Positions 41,623-54,690 of a stretch of DNA of 64,000 nucleotides are shown here, piece after piece. The stretch comes from Opitutaceae bacterium (lineage in GTDB: Bacteria; Verrucomicrobiota; Verrucomicrobiia; Opitutales; Opitutaceae). Where the stretch lies: positions 62,001 to 126,000 of the forward strand of contig JAEUGW010000054.1 in the NCBI GenBank assembly GCA_016795565.1, given 5' to 3'. The first letter of the stretch is position 1, and every line of letters starts with the position of its first letter. Both the position numbers and the translations under genes were made by a program. A model generated the notes under the pieces. That model saw nothing but the letters and a program-made list of their open reading frames with translations, was not told where the DNA came from and did no database searches.

Positions 41623-41976
41623 ATGGCCAATAAAAACATCCTCGAGACCTTCCCGAATCCCGCGCCGCACCGCGATTTTCTCATCGAGCACACGCACCAC
41701 GAGTTCACCTCGGTGTGCCCGATGACGGGCCATCCGGATTTCGCCGACATCACCGTCCGCTACGTGGCGGACAAAAAGTGCGTCGAGCTGAAGTCGCTGA
41801 AGCTCTATTTCCACGCCTACCGCAACGAGGGCATCTTCTTCGAGGCGGCGACCAACCAGATCTGCGATGACCTCGGCAACGCGCTCAAGCCGCGCAGCCT
41901 GACAATCATTTCGAAGTGGAAAGCCCGCGGCGGCTTCTCGTCCGTCGTCACGGCGGAGTGGAAGAAGAAGCGGTAA
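41623..41976 (+). CDS. queF: NADPH-dependent preQ0 reductase (preQ1 synthase)
   Basis: This 117-residue, type I (YkvM-like) QueF reduces 7-cyano-7-deazaguanine to preQ1 for queuosine in tRNA. The thioimide-forming Cys is in SVCPMTGHPDFAD (near residue 32) and the signature is ELKSLKLYFHAYRNEG. No other que gene and no preQ1 riboswitch were seen next to it. Confidence 0.95.
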   Translation: MANKNILETFPNPAPHRDFLIEHTHHEFTSVCPMTGHPDFADITVRYVADKKCVELKSLKLYFHAYRNEGIFFEAATNQICDDLGNALKPRSLTIISKWKARGGFSSVVTAEWKKKR

Positions 41977-41987
41977 GGCAGAGGTAA

Positions 41988-42060
41988 CCACGAAATACAC
42001 AAAACACACTAAATCTCCGAAGAGGGGTTTTGATTTTCGTGTATTTGGTATGTTTCGTGG
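41988..42060. repeat. Inverted repeat between queF and the exonuclease gene
   Basis: CCACGAAATACACAAAAC (41988 onward) is opposed by TTTTCGTGTATTTGG and closed by TTTCGTGG (42053-42060). This is a palindromic intergenic element of about 73 bases that ends 10 bases before the next start codon, so it may fold over the ribosome site. Confidence 0.6.
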
Positions 42061-42070
42061 CGGCACTCTG

Positions 42071-42736
42071 ATGCATTGGGCCGACATACAGATTCACTTC
42101 ATCGATTTCGAGGGCAGTGCCGCGAGCGGCATCCTGGAACTCGGGGTGGTGACGCTGCTGGGCGGGGAGATCGTCACGGCGCACACGCGGCTGTGCCGGG
42201 CGACCGGACCGGTGGCGGCGGACGACACCAAGGTCCACGGGCTGAGCGCCGACGGGCTGGCCAGCCAGGCGTATTTCGCGGCGGAGTGGGAGCGCTTCGC
42301 GGGGTTGCGGGAGACAGGGCCGCTGGCCGCGCACTTCGCCCCGGTGGAGAACTCACTCCTGCGCAAGGTGTGGCCCTATCCGCGCCAATCGCCGGATTTC
42401 GCGCGTCCGGGCAAGCTCGCGAACGAGTGGGGACCGTGGATTGATACGGGCCGGCTTTATCCGCAGCTCCTTCCCCGGCTCGGGTCGGTGCGGCTGGAGG
42501 ATCTGGTTGTCCGGCAGGGATTGCAGGCCGAGTTGGAGGCCGCCTCGCGCCAGCACTGCCCGCCGGAGCGGCGCCGCTACCACGCGGCGCTCTACGATGC
42601 GTTGGCCGGGGCGCTGCTGCTGCGGGCCTTGCTCAAGCGGCCGGAGTGCGCGGCGGCGACGATCCCGTGGTTGCTGCAGATGAGCACGCTCGACGCGGAC
42701 AAGCGCGGCGCGCTGCAGCAGGGGGATTTGTTCTGA
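42071..42736 (+). CDS. DnaQ-like 3'-5' exonuclease (DEDDh fold)
   Basis: This 221-residue protein begins with Exo I IHFIDFEG (Asp and Glu, residues 8-15), an Exo II-like region LAAHFAPVENSLLRK in which the usual NxxFD Asp is not evident, and Exo III YHAALYDALAGALLL with His and Asp. Relatives act as proofreading or repair exonucleases. The missing Exo II Asp makes activity uncertain. The start at 42071 (MHWADIQ) is used; an in-frame ATG at 42050 falls in the upstream repeat. Confidence 0.75.
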   Translation: MHWADIQIHFIDFEGSAASGILELGVVTLLGGEIVTAHTRLCRATGPVAADDTKVHGLSADGLASQAYFAAEWERFAGLRETGPLAAHFAPVENSLLRKVWPYPRQSPDFARPGKLANEWGPWIDTGRLYPQLLPRLGSVRLEDLVVRQGLQAELEAASRQHCPPERRRYHAALYDALAGALLLRALLKRPECAAATIPWLLQMSTLDADKRGALQQGDLF

Positions 42737-42815
42737 GGGTTTTCGCGCAGGGGTGGACCTTGTGTCCGCCCGGGTCGGTTGAAAGGCGCAGACGAGCTGC
42801 GCCCCTACACGGGGC

Positions 42816-44186
42816 TCACAGCCCGTGCTGGTCCACGAGATAAACCAGCGCGGCCATCGCGGCGGCGCCGAGCTCGAGCTCGCGCTTGTTCACCTTGTCG
42901 AGGGAGTCCTCGGCGGTGTGGTGGATGTCGAAGTAGCGCTGCGAGTCCGGCGTGAGGCCGGCGACGGTCGCGCCGTGGGCGAGCAGCGGGCCGACATCGG
43001 CGCCGCCGGTGCCCTTCTGGAAATGGCCCACGCCGTAGGGGGCGAAGAGGGGCTGCCAGCGCGCGGCGAGTTGGTGGGCGTTGCCGGCGGCGTTGCCCAG
43101 GTTGAAGCTGCGCGGCTGGTAGCCGCCGCTGTCGGTCTCCAGGGCCAGCACATGGATCTCGTTCTTCGCTTTGGCCGCCGTGGAGTAGGCCGTGGCGCCG
43201 CGCAGTCCGTTTTCCTCGTTGGTGAAGAGCACGACGCGCAGCGTGTGGCGCGGGGTGTAGCCGACGGCCTTGAGCAGGCGCAGCACCTCGATGGATTGCA
43301 CGCAGCCGGCGCCGTCGTCGTGCGCGCCGGGCGCGATGTCCCAGGAGTCCAGGTGGCCGCCGACGAGGATGATTTTTTCCGGGAAAGCCGAGCCCTTGAG
43401 CTCGCCGAGGACGTTGTGCGACAACGCGTCCTCGAGGGTGCGGGAGTGCACCTGCATTTCCACCGTCAGGGCCGGATCCTGCCTGAGCGCCGCGCTCAGG
43501 CGGTCGGCGGCGACGGTGCTGAGCGCGACGGCGGGAATGCGCGGGGTGCCGGGCGGGAAGGTGGTGTTGCCGGTGTGGGGATGATCGTCGAGCGTGAGGG
43601 TGAGTGAGCGCACGAGCACGCCGACGGCCCCGAGTTTGGCGGCCGCGGCCGGGCCGCGGTTGCGCTGGTCACCGGCTTCACTGTAGGCGAGGCCGGTGGA
43701 GATGTGCCGGGGGTTCATCGGCCGGTTGAAGAAGGCGATCTTGCCCTTCACATCGGCGGTGGCGAGGGCGTCGAGGGACTGCAGCTCAACGACCGGGGCG
43801 GTGAGTCCGTCTGCGGGGGTGGCGCCGGAGTTGCCGAGGGCTGCGGCGGCGAGGGAGTGAGTGCCCAGCCTGACACTCTCGGGCGCGCCGCGCTCCCAGT
43901 GCGGCACCGTGACGGGCTGGAGCTCGGTGCGGTCGGCGCCGGAGGCCTGGAGCAAGGCCTCGCCCCAGCGGACGGCGCCTTCGAGGTTTTTCGAGCCGGC
44001 GAGGCGGCCGGGATGTTTTGTGACCAGCGTGCGGAGATTCTCGTAGGCCGGGCTGGTGGTGAGTGCGGCCGTGTAGAGCGCGCGGAGCATCTGCTCATCG
44101 GCACTCGGCGCATCGGCTGCAATCAGCGAATTGAGGCAGACGGCAGCACCCAGCGCGATGGGGGTGAGGCGGGGCAATAAGCGCAT
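42816..44186 (-). CDS. Exported M28 family zinc aminopeptidase/carboxypeptidase Q-like
   Basis: The 456-residue protein has a signal peptide (IALGAAVCLNSLIAAD), a PA-like insert (about residues 120-235) and the M28 catalytic part: GGHLDSWDIAPGAHDDGAG with His and Asp metal ligands, FTNEENGLRGA with the catalytic Glu pair, ETDSGGY and a late HHTAEDS His. Members release single amino acids from peptide ends in the periplasm. It stands alone; the gap to 42736 contains a short palindrome (GGCGCAGACGAGCTGCGCC). Confidence 0.9.
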   Translation of the reverse strand: MRLLPRLTPIALGAAVCLNSLIAADAPSADEQMLRALYTAALTTSPAYENLRTLVTKHPGRLAGSKNLEGAVRWGEALLQASGADRTELQPVTVPHWERGAPESVRLGTHSLAAAALGNSGATPADGLTAPVVELQSLDALATADVKGKIAFFNRPMNPRHISTGLAYSEAGDQRNRGPAAAAKLGAVGVLVRSLTLTLDDHPHTGNTTFPPGTPRIPAVALSTVAADRLSAALRQDPALTVEMQVHSRTLEDALSHNVLGELKGSAFPEKIILVGGHLDSWDIAPGAHDDGAGCVQSIEVLRLLKAVGYTPRHTLRVVLFTNEENGLRGATAYSTAAKAKNEIHVLALETDSGGYQPRSFNLGNAAGNAHQLAARWQPLFAPYGVGHFQKGTGGADVGPLLAHGATVAGLTPDSQRYFDIHHTAEDSLDKVNKRELELGAAAMAALVYLVDQHGL

Positions 44187-44247
44187 CGGGGCAAGATTGC
44201 CGGGCCGCTCCGGCTGGCAAGCGGGGAGTGCGGCGGCACCGGCACAG

Positions 44248-45879
44248 TCAGGGTGGGAAACGGGCGGTCAGATCGCGGCGGAGGTAGATCCGGGAGTCGG
44301 AGACGGTTTCCACGAGGGTGTAGTTCGCATCGATAAAATCACGCAGGGCGGCGAAGCGCTCGTGCTGGGTCTCCCCGCCTCGGCGGAAGAAAAAGAAGTC
44401 GGCCGGGCCCATCGTGTCCACGAAGACGACGGGCGGGCGGGCGGTGAGGGCGTGCAGGTAGCGGGCTTGGTAGAATTCCTGCCGGGCGGAAGGCACGACC
44501 TGCCAGAAGACGATGAGGTCGGGCGTGGCGGAGACCGTCTGGGTGAAAACGTAGAGGGCGGGCTGCCAGCCCCAGACGGCGAGGCCGTCGCCAGGCCGCG
44601 TGTGGCGTTGGAGCGCCTCGATGAGCGGGCGTGGCACCGCCGCCCGCATCGGCAGGATGGCGCGCAGGTAGCCCGGATGCCGGAAGTGATGCATCACAAC
44701 CGGAGCGGCCAACGCGGCGAGGAGCGCGATCGCAATGCCGGCACGGCGCAGGGCGGAGGCCCTCTCGAGGAGCGCCCCGAGCCACGGTGCCGCCGCCCCG
44801 AGGAGCAGGAGCAGCGGTGTGACGAGCAGGAGAAAGTAATGGGCGAACGGCTTGTTCGGGAAATAAATCGCGAACAGGGTCGTCGCGACGAGCCCTGCGG
44901 CCAGCGCGAGGAAGCCCCGGTCGGGCCTGGTCCGGGCGCGGAAAAGCCCGACGATGGCCAGGGCCGCGGCTCCGGCCACGGGCCAGAGGAACCAGCCGAA
45001 GCCGAAGAGCATGTCCGGTCGCGGCGGCTCGTTGTTGAAATACTTCCGGCCCTGAGCGGCGTAGCCGAGGAGATTGGTCTCAAGGTAGCGGATGCGAAAA
45101 TCGACGAAGGCCCCCGCCGCGGCGGCGGAGCCGACAAAGAGCAGCGCGGGCAACGCGGCACCCGCGAGCAACGCGCCCAGCCCGCGGCCCCGGCTCGACC
45201 GGAACGCAATGATGGCGGCGGCCACCAGCAGCCACGCGGCGGATGGCGCAACCTGGAGCTTGGCGAACGGCGCCGCCCCGCAACAGAGGCCGACGGCGAA
45301 CAGCCGCCGCGCCGACACCGGCCCGGCGGCGGGCAGCAGGGCCACGGCGATCATCAGCAACAGGGCGGGCGGCAGCTCGCTGGGGTATTGGGAAATCTCG
45401 GGATCCTGGTTGAAGATGAACAGCGCCCAGCCGGGCAGGGCGAGGAGGCGCGCGAGGCCCTCGGGCATCCGCCGGGCCAGCGCGACCAGCAGGCTGGACA
45501 GCAGCAGGATGGTCAGGAGCGCGCCGACGACGCGGGCCGAGGTGTAGTCCACGCGGGCGCCGAGGAGGGAGGGCAGGAGCAGCGGCCATTGGTTGAGCGG
45601 GCCGTGCGTGGTGCCGTCCACATCGCGCCAGAAAACCGGGCGCTCGGACAGGACGAGTGCGCCGGCGATCATCTGGCTTTCGTCGGGATTCCAGAGCTGG
45701 AAATTGGCGCGGAGCGCGTCGCGCTGGCCGAGGAGCAGCGCGGCGGCGAGCAGCGCGAGAAAGACGCGGCGCTTGGCCCACCACCCGCGCAGGTCCGGCC
45801 GGGCGGTGCGGGCGACCGCGAGCCCGGCGGCCGCGAGGAAGGCGAGAAGACCGGGCATGTCCGGATTCACGGCGGGCAC
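44248..45879 (-). CDS. GT39-like GT-C membrane glycosyltransferase
   Basis: The 543-residue protein has about 11 hydrophobic segments. The first extracytoplasmic loop has the acidic motif FQLWNPDESQMIAGAL near residue 65, and DGTTHGPLNQWPLL follows, as in PMT_2 enzymes. It is the fourth GT-C or polyprenyl-sugar-type protein in the window. It starts 7 bases after the corA stop from a GTG (45879); an ATG seven codons later is the alternative. Substrate unknown. Confidence 0.75.
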   Translation of the reverse strand: MPAVNPDMPGLLAFLAAAGLAVARTARPDLRGWWAKRRVFLALLAAALLLGQRDALRANFQLWNPDESQMIAGALVLSERPVFWRDVDGTTHGPLNQWPLLLPSLLGARVDYTSARVVGALLTILLLSSLLVALARRMPEGLARLLALPGWALFIFNQDPEISQYPSELPPALLLMIAVALLPAAGPVSARRLFAVGLCCGAAPFAKLQVAPSAAWLLVAAAIIAFRSSRGRGLGALLAGAALPALLFVGSAAAAGAFVDFRIRYLETNLLGYAAQGRKYFNNEPPRPDMLFGFGWFLWPVAGAAALAIVGLFRARTRPDRGFLALAAGLVATTLFAIYFPNKPFAHYFLLLVTPLLLLLGAAAPWLGALLERASALRRAGIAIALLAALAAPVVMHHFRHPGYLRAILPMRAAVPRPLIEALQRHTRPGDGLAVWGWQPALYVFTQTVSATPDLIVFWQVVPSARQEFYQARYLHALTARPPVVFVDTMGPADFFFFRRGGETQHERFAALRDFIDANYTLVETVSDSRIYLRRDLTARFPP

Positions 45880-45886
45880 CGGGCGC

Positions 45887-46858
45887 TCAGAACCACTTTT
45901 TCTTCTTCAGGTAGACCGCCATCATCACTGTCGTAAGCAGGGTGATGCCCAGGGCGTAATTGTAGCCGTGGCGCGACTGGAGCTCGTGCATGAACTCGAA
46001 GTTCATGCCATACCAGGTGCCGATGACCATCACGGGCAGGGTGATGGCAGTGAGGGCGGTGAGGAACTTGATGCCCTCGTTGGCCTCGCCGGCGGCCTTG
46101 TTGAGATAGATGTCGAAGGCCATCATCAGCCGCTCGTGGTAGCCGGTGACCGCCTCCTCGTAGCGGACGAGGTTGTCGCGCAGATCGCGGAAATAGGGGA
46201 GGAGCTTGGGGCGGATCATCTTGCTGTCGCCGCGGGCGAGGCGCTCGATGACGTCGCGTTGCGGCCGCACGATCTGCCGGAGCTTGGTGAAGTCGCGGCG
46301 CACCTCGAGCAGCTCGCCGACGAACTGCTTGTCCGAATCCCGCGTGAGCACGGCGTCCTCGATCTCCTCCAGTTTGGTGTGTAGCTCGGCGACCATGGGG
46401 GCGTAGTTGTCCACGATCAGATCGAGCAGGGAGTGGGCGAGGCGGTCGGGGCCGCGCGGGCCGATGCCGACATTCTTGGCCAGGCGCTCGATCAGGGTGG
46501 TGACCGAGCGCAGGGGGGTGCGGTGGAAGGTGACGAGGTATTCCTTGCCAAGGAAGAGATCGAGCTCGGTGGTGGCGAACTTGTCCGCCTGGGAAAAATC
46601 CACCGCGTGGGTGACCATGAACAGATAGTCCTCGTAGTCCTCGACCTTCGGCAGCGGGCTGGGCGTCATGCAGTCCTCGATGGCGAGGGGGTGGAACTGG
46701 AAGAGGCCCTCGAGGACGTGCTTGATCTCGTCGTCGGTGGGGTTGTCGAGGTCCACCCACACGATCAGTCCCTTGTCGCCGTGGACGAGACGCAGGGCCT
46801 CGAGCTCGAGATCCTGTCCCACGAGCTTGCCCTCGCTGAAGATGAAGGAATGGATCAT
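45887..46858 (-). CDS. corA: CorA family magnesium/cobalt transporter
   Basis: A 323-residue CorA: a cytoplasmic alpha/beta funnel (residues 1-260), then two C-terminal helices. TM1 ends in the selectivity motif IGTWYGMNFEFM, followed by LGITLLTTVMMAVYL and a basic tail KKKKWF. It forms a homopentameric Mg2+ channel in the inner membrane. The GT-C gene follows after 7 bases, probably on the same transcript. Confidence 0.95.
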   Translation of the reverse strand: MIHSFIFSEGKLVGQDLELEALRLVHGDKGLIVWVDLDNPTDDEIKHVLEGLFQFHPLAIEDCMTPSPLPKVEDYEDYLFMVTHAVDFSQADKFATTELDLFLGKEYLVTFHRTPLRSVTTLIERLAKNVGIGPRGPDRLAHSLLDLIVDNYAPMVAELHTKLEEIEDAVLTRDSDKQFVGELLEVRRDFTKLRQIVRPQRDVIERLARGDSKMIRPKLLPYFRDLRDNLVRYEEAVTGYHERLMMAFDIYLNKAAGEANEGIKFLTALTAITLPVMVIGTWYGMNFEFMHELQSRHGYNYALGITLLTTVMMAVYLKKKKWF

Positions 46859-46942
46859 GCGTTTGCGGCGATGCTGCGCGGCCGCGCGACAGTGGCAAGC
46901 CCCGCGTGCAGGTGGAACCGGCGCTCCGCGTCGGTTGTTTTA

Positions 46943-46994
46943 TGGAGGGCTCAGCTCCAGCTGAGCCGCGGCCCAGCTGGAGCTGGGCCCTCCA
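46943..46994. repeat. Near-perfect 52-base hairpin between the IIA gene and corA
   Basis: Arms TGGAGGGC-TCAGCTCCAGCTGAGC (46943-46966) and GCCCAGCTGGAGCTGGGCCCTCCA (46971-46994) pair over 24 bases with two wobble positions and loop CGCG. It sits between two minus-strand genes (47017 upstream, 46858 downstream) and could act as a transcript-stabilising or dispersed REP-like element. No U-run. Confidence 0.7.
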
Positions 46995-47016
46995 CGGATC
47001 GTCGCACAGGGTGCGG

Positions 47017-47496
47017 CTATTTCGCCGGGCCGAGGACCTTGTCCTCGAGCTCCTTCACCGTGGCGATGAACTCCTCGGGGGTCTTGGCGGCGAACATCGC
47101 CTCGCGCTGCGGGGCCTCCTTGATCAGGCGGCAGAGCGAGCCGACGAGCATCAGGTAATCGCCGGGATTGGACTTGGGGGTGCCGAGCACAAACATGAGC
47201 CGCACCTGCTGGTCGCAGTTCTCGAAGTGCACGCTGCTGTCGCTGCGGCCGACGGCGATGACGATCTTCTTCACGTGCTCGGTGCGGGCGTGGGGCAGGG
47301 CGATCTCGTTGCCGAGGCAGGTGGTGTCGAGGCGCTCGCGGGCGAGGAGTTCCTGGTAGAAGCCCGGGAAGCTGGCGACGTTCGGATCACTCTCCAGCAG
47401 CTTGGCCACCTCGTTGATGGCGGCGGTGCGCTTGGTGCTGACGAGGGCGAGATTGATGCGTTCGGGCGAGAGGAGGCTGGAGAGGCGGGCGGCCAT
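47017..47496 (-). CDS. ptsN: PTS IIA domain protein (PtsN/EIIA-Fru type)
   Basis: This 159-residue single-domain PTS IIA protein has the phospho-His motif GNEIALPHARTEHVK near residue 69 and FVLGTPKSNPGDYL and the C-terminal KTPEEFIATVKELE. The phosphate comes from HPr or NPr. Stand-alone EIIA of this type is often regulatory (EIIA-Ntr) rather than transport-linked, and no EIIB or EIIC gene is nearby. The start at 47496 (MAARLSSLL) is chosen; an upstream start adds ten residues. Confidence 0.88.
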   Translation of the reverse strand: MAARLSSLLSPERINLALVSTKRTAAINEVAKLLESDPNVASFPGFYQELLARERLDTTCLGNEIALPHARTEHVKKIVIAVGRSDSSVHFENCDQQVRLMFVLGTPKSNPGDYLMLVGSLCRLIKEAPQREAMFAAKTPEEFIATVKELEDKVLGPAK

Positions 47497-47622
47497 GCAG
47501 GGGGCGGATGACAGAAAGAGACTCACGCCCCGGGCGGTTGCAAGGCCGGAGTAGGCGGCGCGGCGCGCGAAATTGCGTTGCGGTGTCGTGCGGGGGAAGG
47601 TGAGGCAGGCGGAGGGGCCCGT

Positions 47623-47820
47623 TCACTCGTCGCCGAGCGAGAAGATCTTCTCAACCGGCAGGCGAAAGAGGCGCGCGATCCGCAGGGCGAGGGGCAGGCT
47701 GGGGTCGTATTTCTCGGTTTCGATGGCGTTGATCGTCTGCCGCGAGACGCCGAGGCGCTCCGCCAGTTCGCCCTGCGACCAGCCTTTGGCGGCGCGGAGT
47801 TCCGGAACCTGGTTCTTCAT
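47623..47820 (-). CDS. Small XRE-family helix-turn-helix regulator
   Basis: The whole protein is one HTH domain of 65 residues (MKNQVPELRAAKGWSQGELAERLGVSRQTINAIETEKYDPSLP), resembling YozG/YgzD-type regulators. Its ATG overlaps the stop of the upstream membrane gene by ATGA, a standard pair in which the regulator controls its own operon. A palindromic site fitting an XRE dimer is found at 48235-48272. Confidence 0.92.
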   Translation of the reverse strand: MKNQVPELRAAKGWSQGELAERLGVSRQTINAIETEKYDPSLPLALRIARLFRLPVEKIFSLGDE

Positions 47821-48224
47821 TGGTAGCGGCGCTTGAGCCCCGCCAGGATCAGGAAGTAGGGCAGCGTGGCCGGAATCCAAAAGGCGTGAACCGGGATAAA
47901 GGCCAGGCCGACGGCGTCCAGCCGGCCGAGCAGCATGAAAACGCCGAGGGCAATCGGGAAGGCGCAGGCCAGCGCCTCCGTGCGGATCTTTTGCTGCAGC
48001 TCGTCCTGGCTGCGCATGAAATCCATCTCGCCGCGCCAGAGCGCATAGACCATGGCGGCGGCGGCCACGCCGGCCACCGGCAGCCATTGCCAAAGGGGGC
48101 GCTGGGCCTCGATCAGTTGGTCGGCAAACCGGTTGGCGACAATGAAGGTGAACAAGGCGAGCAGATAGGGCGTCTTGCTGATCTTGGGGGAGGTGGGTTT
48201 GTCCGGGTGAGGCGAGGGAGTCAT
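47817..48224 (-). CDS. Four-helix membrane protein paired with the XRE regulator
   Basis: The 135-residue protein has about four hydrophobic segments (PYLLALFTFIVANRF, WLPVAGVAAAAMVYALW, IALGVFMLLGRLDAVGLAF, WIPATLPYFLILAGL) and a conserved-looking cytoplasmic loop FMRSQDELQQKIRTEALA. This QDELQ-x-KI motif recurs in membrane proteins encoded beside small XRE regulators. The role is unknown. The start at 48224 follows the operator-promoter region. Confidence 0.8.
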   Translation of the reverse strand: MTPSPHPDKPTSPKISKTPYLLALFTFIVANRFADQLIEAQRPLWQWLPVAGVAAAAMVYALWRGEMDFMRSQDELQQKIRTEALACAFPIALGVFMLLGRLDAVGLAFIPVHAFWIPATLPYFLILAGLKRRYQ

Positions 48225-48234
48225 GCGATGAGGA

Positions 48235-48272
48235 TGTAAAGCAAACTTGTCACATGTCAAGCGTGCTTTACA
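48235..48272. promoter_or_regulatory. Operator-promoter of the membrane protein-XRE pair
   Basis: A dyad centred at 48253.5: outer arms TGTAAAGCA (48235-48243) and TGCTTTACA (48264-48272), inner TTG and CAA (48247-48249, 48258-48260). On the minus strand it contains TTGACA and, 15 bases later, TTACAT, a plausible promoter for the pair. An XRE repressor bound here would block RNA polymerase. Confidence 0.7.
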
Positions 48273-48280
48273 CGCTGGTG

Positions 48281-48313
48281 AAAGAAAAAGGCGCGCCGCG
48301 AGGGGCGCGCCTT
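48281..48313 (-). terminator. Rho-independent terminator of gyrA
   Basis: Minus strand: AAGGCGCGCC and GGCGCGCCTT form a perfect 10-base stem with a 6-base loop, followed by TTTCTTT. It is 14 bases past the gyrA stop codon. Confidence 0.9.
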
Positions 48314-48326
48314 GTCGTTGGCGGGG

Positions 48327-50891
<2,565 letters not shown>

Positions 50892-50921
50892 GGGGAAAGT
50901 AGCGAGTAACGAGTAGCGAGG

Positions 50922-51074
50922 TTAGGCTTTGAGTAATTTCCACTTGCGCCCCTTCAGTCGCAATTTCTTCGGATCGATTCCGATGGCGTCTGAACGAGAT
51001 ACGACTTCGAACAACTCGTGCGTAGATGGGCCGAGCCGTTCGTCTCGAATCTGTAGATAGGGGCGACGGTTCAT
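50922..51074 (-). CDS. 50-residue basic protein downstream of the PIN toxin
   Basis: The frame starts with ATG overlapping the PIN stop codon by ATGA (51071-51074) and encodes MNRRPYLQIRDERL, then STHELFEVVSRSD and a basic end KKLRLKGRKWKLLKA. It is co-translated with the toxin and ends 30 bases before gyrA. No family is recognised. It could be a second antitoxin, an RNA-binding accessory, or an inert remnant; only coupling and length are seen. Confidence 0.65.
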   Translation of the reverse strand: MNRRPYLQIRDERLGPSTHELFEVVSRSDAIGIDPKKLRLKGRKWKLLKA

Positions 51075-51511
51075 GGCAGCTTGAGGTCGGCCCAGACGGA
51101 GGTTTCCAATTGTGTCGGGAAATGCCTGGGGTTGTTGGTGATCAGCACGGCTTTGGCTTGGATCGCTTGGGCGGCGACGATCACGTCGGCGTTCAGTTCC
51201 TTGGGGTGGCCGACAGGCCGACCGGTGCGGCGCAGATCAGCCCAAAAGGCCGCAGCGAGGCGCATGGCCGCCGTGTTGATGGGCAGGTAGCGGCCGAAGT
51301 AGTGCAGATCGTTGAGCCGGCGGAGCGAGCGGCGCCTCCGTTCGAGAATGAGATTTCGCCGCACCTCGAAGTCGGAAATTTCAGGGAACACGAAGATCGT
51401 GCCGGCTTCGTAGTGGGCGGCAAACCAGCGGTTGAGTTCCGGATGTCGTTGCGGATCCGGATGGGAAAGCAGGCCCAGTGGACCGGAATCGATGGCGAGG
51501 ACGAGCGGCAT
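51071..51511 (-). CDS. PIN-domain ribonuclease toxin (VapC-like)
   Basis: This 146-residue PIN domain begins MPLVLAIDSGPLGLLSHP with the first catalytic Asp, then FPEISDFEVRRNL with the Glu, and NADVIVAAQA with the second Asp. The fourth acidic site reads ITNNPRHF, with Asn in a place often Asp. Such toxins cut tRNA or other RNA. The ATG at 51511 is chosen; an earlier start at 51529 would overlap the upstream gene. It is preceded by a 100-residue probable antitoxin. Confidence 0.85.
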   Translation of the reverse strand: MPLVLAIDSGPLGLLSHPDPQRHPELNRWFAAHYEAGTIFVFPEISDFEVRRNLILERRRRSLRRLNDLHYFGRYLPINTAAMRLAAAFWADLRRTGRPVGHPKELNADVIVAAQAIQAKAVLITNNPRHFPTQLETSVWADLKLP

Positions 51512-51518
51512 CAGCGGA

Positions 51519-51821
51519 TCATCCGGCACGTTCGCGGTTCATCCGCTCCAGCATGCGGTCGTAGCTTTCGCATTCGGCGGGCGAAGGCGGGTTCTGGCGG
51601 TCCTCATCATTCCAGGCGGCAAACAGGGCTTTGACTGCGGCGGCACGGGATTTGCGCTCAGCCGCGGAAGGAGCGGGTTCCGGAAATCGTCGGATATAGT
51701 CGGCTTGAGCCAGGCGGACAGCGGCGAGAAGCTCCCTCTCGTCGGCAGTCATGCGGGTGTTCAGGCGACGAAGTTTGCTGCGGCGATTAGTTGGGCGTTT
51801 GGCTGGGATGAGAGTTTTCAC
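51519..51821 (-). CDS. Probable antitoxin partner of the PIN toxin
   Basis: The 100-residue charged protein starts from GTG with AAGGAG 8 bases upstream. The basic N-terminus (MKTLIPAKRPTNRRSKLRRLN) is followed by helices (TADERELLAAVRLAQADYIRRF) and a polar C-terminus (PAECESYDRMLERMNRE). It lies 7 bases before the PIN gene in the usual antitoxin-first order. The family is not recognised; the role rests on position. Confidence 0.7.
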   Translation of the reverse strand: MKTLIPAKRPTNRRSKLRRLNTRMTADERELLAAVRLAQADYIRRFPEPAPSAAERKSRAAAVKALFAAWNDEDRQNPPSPAECESYDRMLERMNRERAG

Positions 51822-51890
51822 GTTGGACTCCTTGGCTGACAGTTCGGACGTTAAGGGAACAATTCGGATTACAAGTTAGAGGACGATGGA

Positions 51891-54413
<2,523 letters not shown>

Positions 54414-54690
54414 TTAGAGCGAAAATGAGTTGAAAAAAGGTCACGCAAACCGGGTCTGCCGACAAGGGTTTTTTCGCGATTTTCCGAGTTATTTTCCGCG
54501 TAAAAAACACACGCTCAAAACCTTGATGCCCAGCATTTAGAAACAGCCTCTTTTTATGCGAAAATTACGGCTGTCGCCGGTCCGGACAACAAGCGCGTTT
54601 CAGGCCAAATTTCGGTCCTCGATACCGACCGGCCTCGCGGCGGAAAGTTTCGTTTGACCGCAGGGCGCGCCGCGCCGCAATGTCGCCGCC
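54414..54690. other. AT-rich divergent intergenic region upstream of gyrB
   Basis: 277 bases between the divergent gyrB and zinc-ribbon genes. It is much AT-richer than the flanks, especially 54430-54560 with several T and A runs (AAAAAAGG, GGGTTTTTTCGCG, TTTTTATGCG). It must hold both promoters, but no good -35/-10 pair could be chosen. No RNA gene or reading frame was found. Confidence 0.5.
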
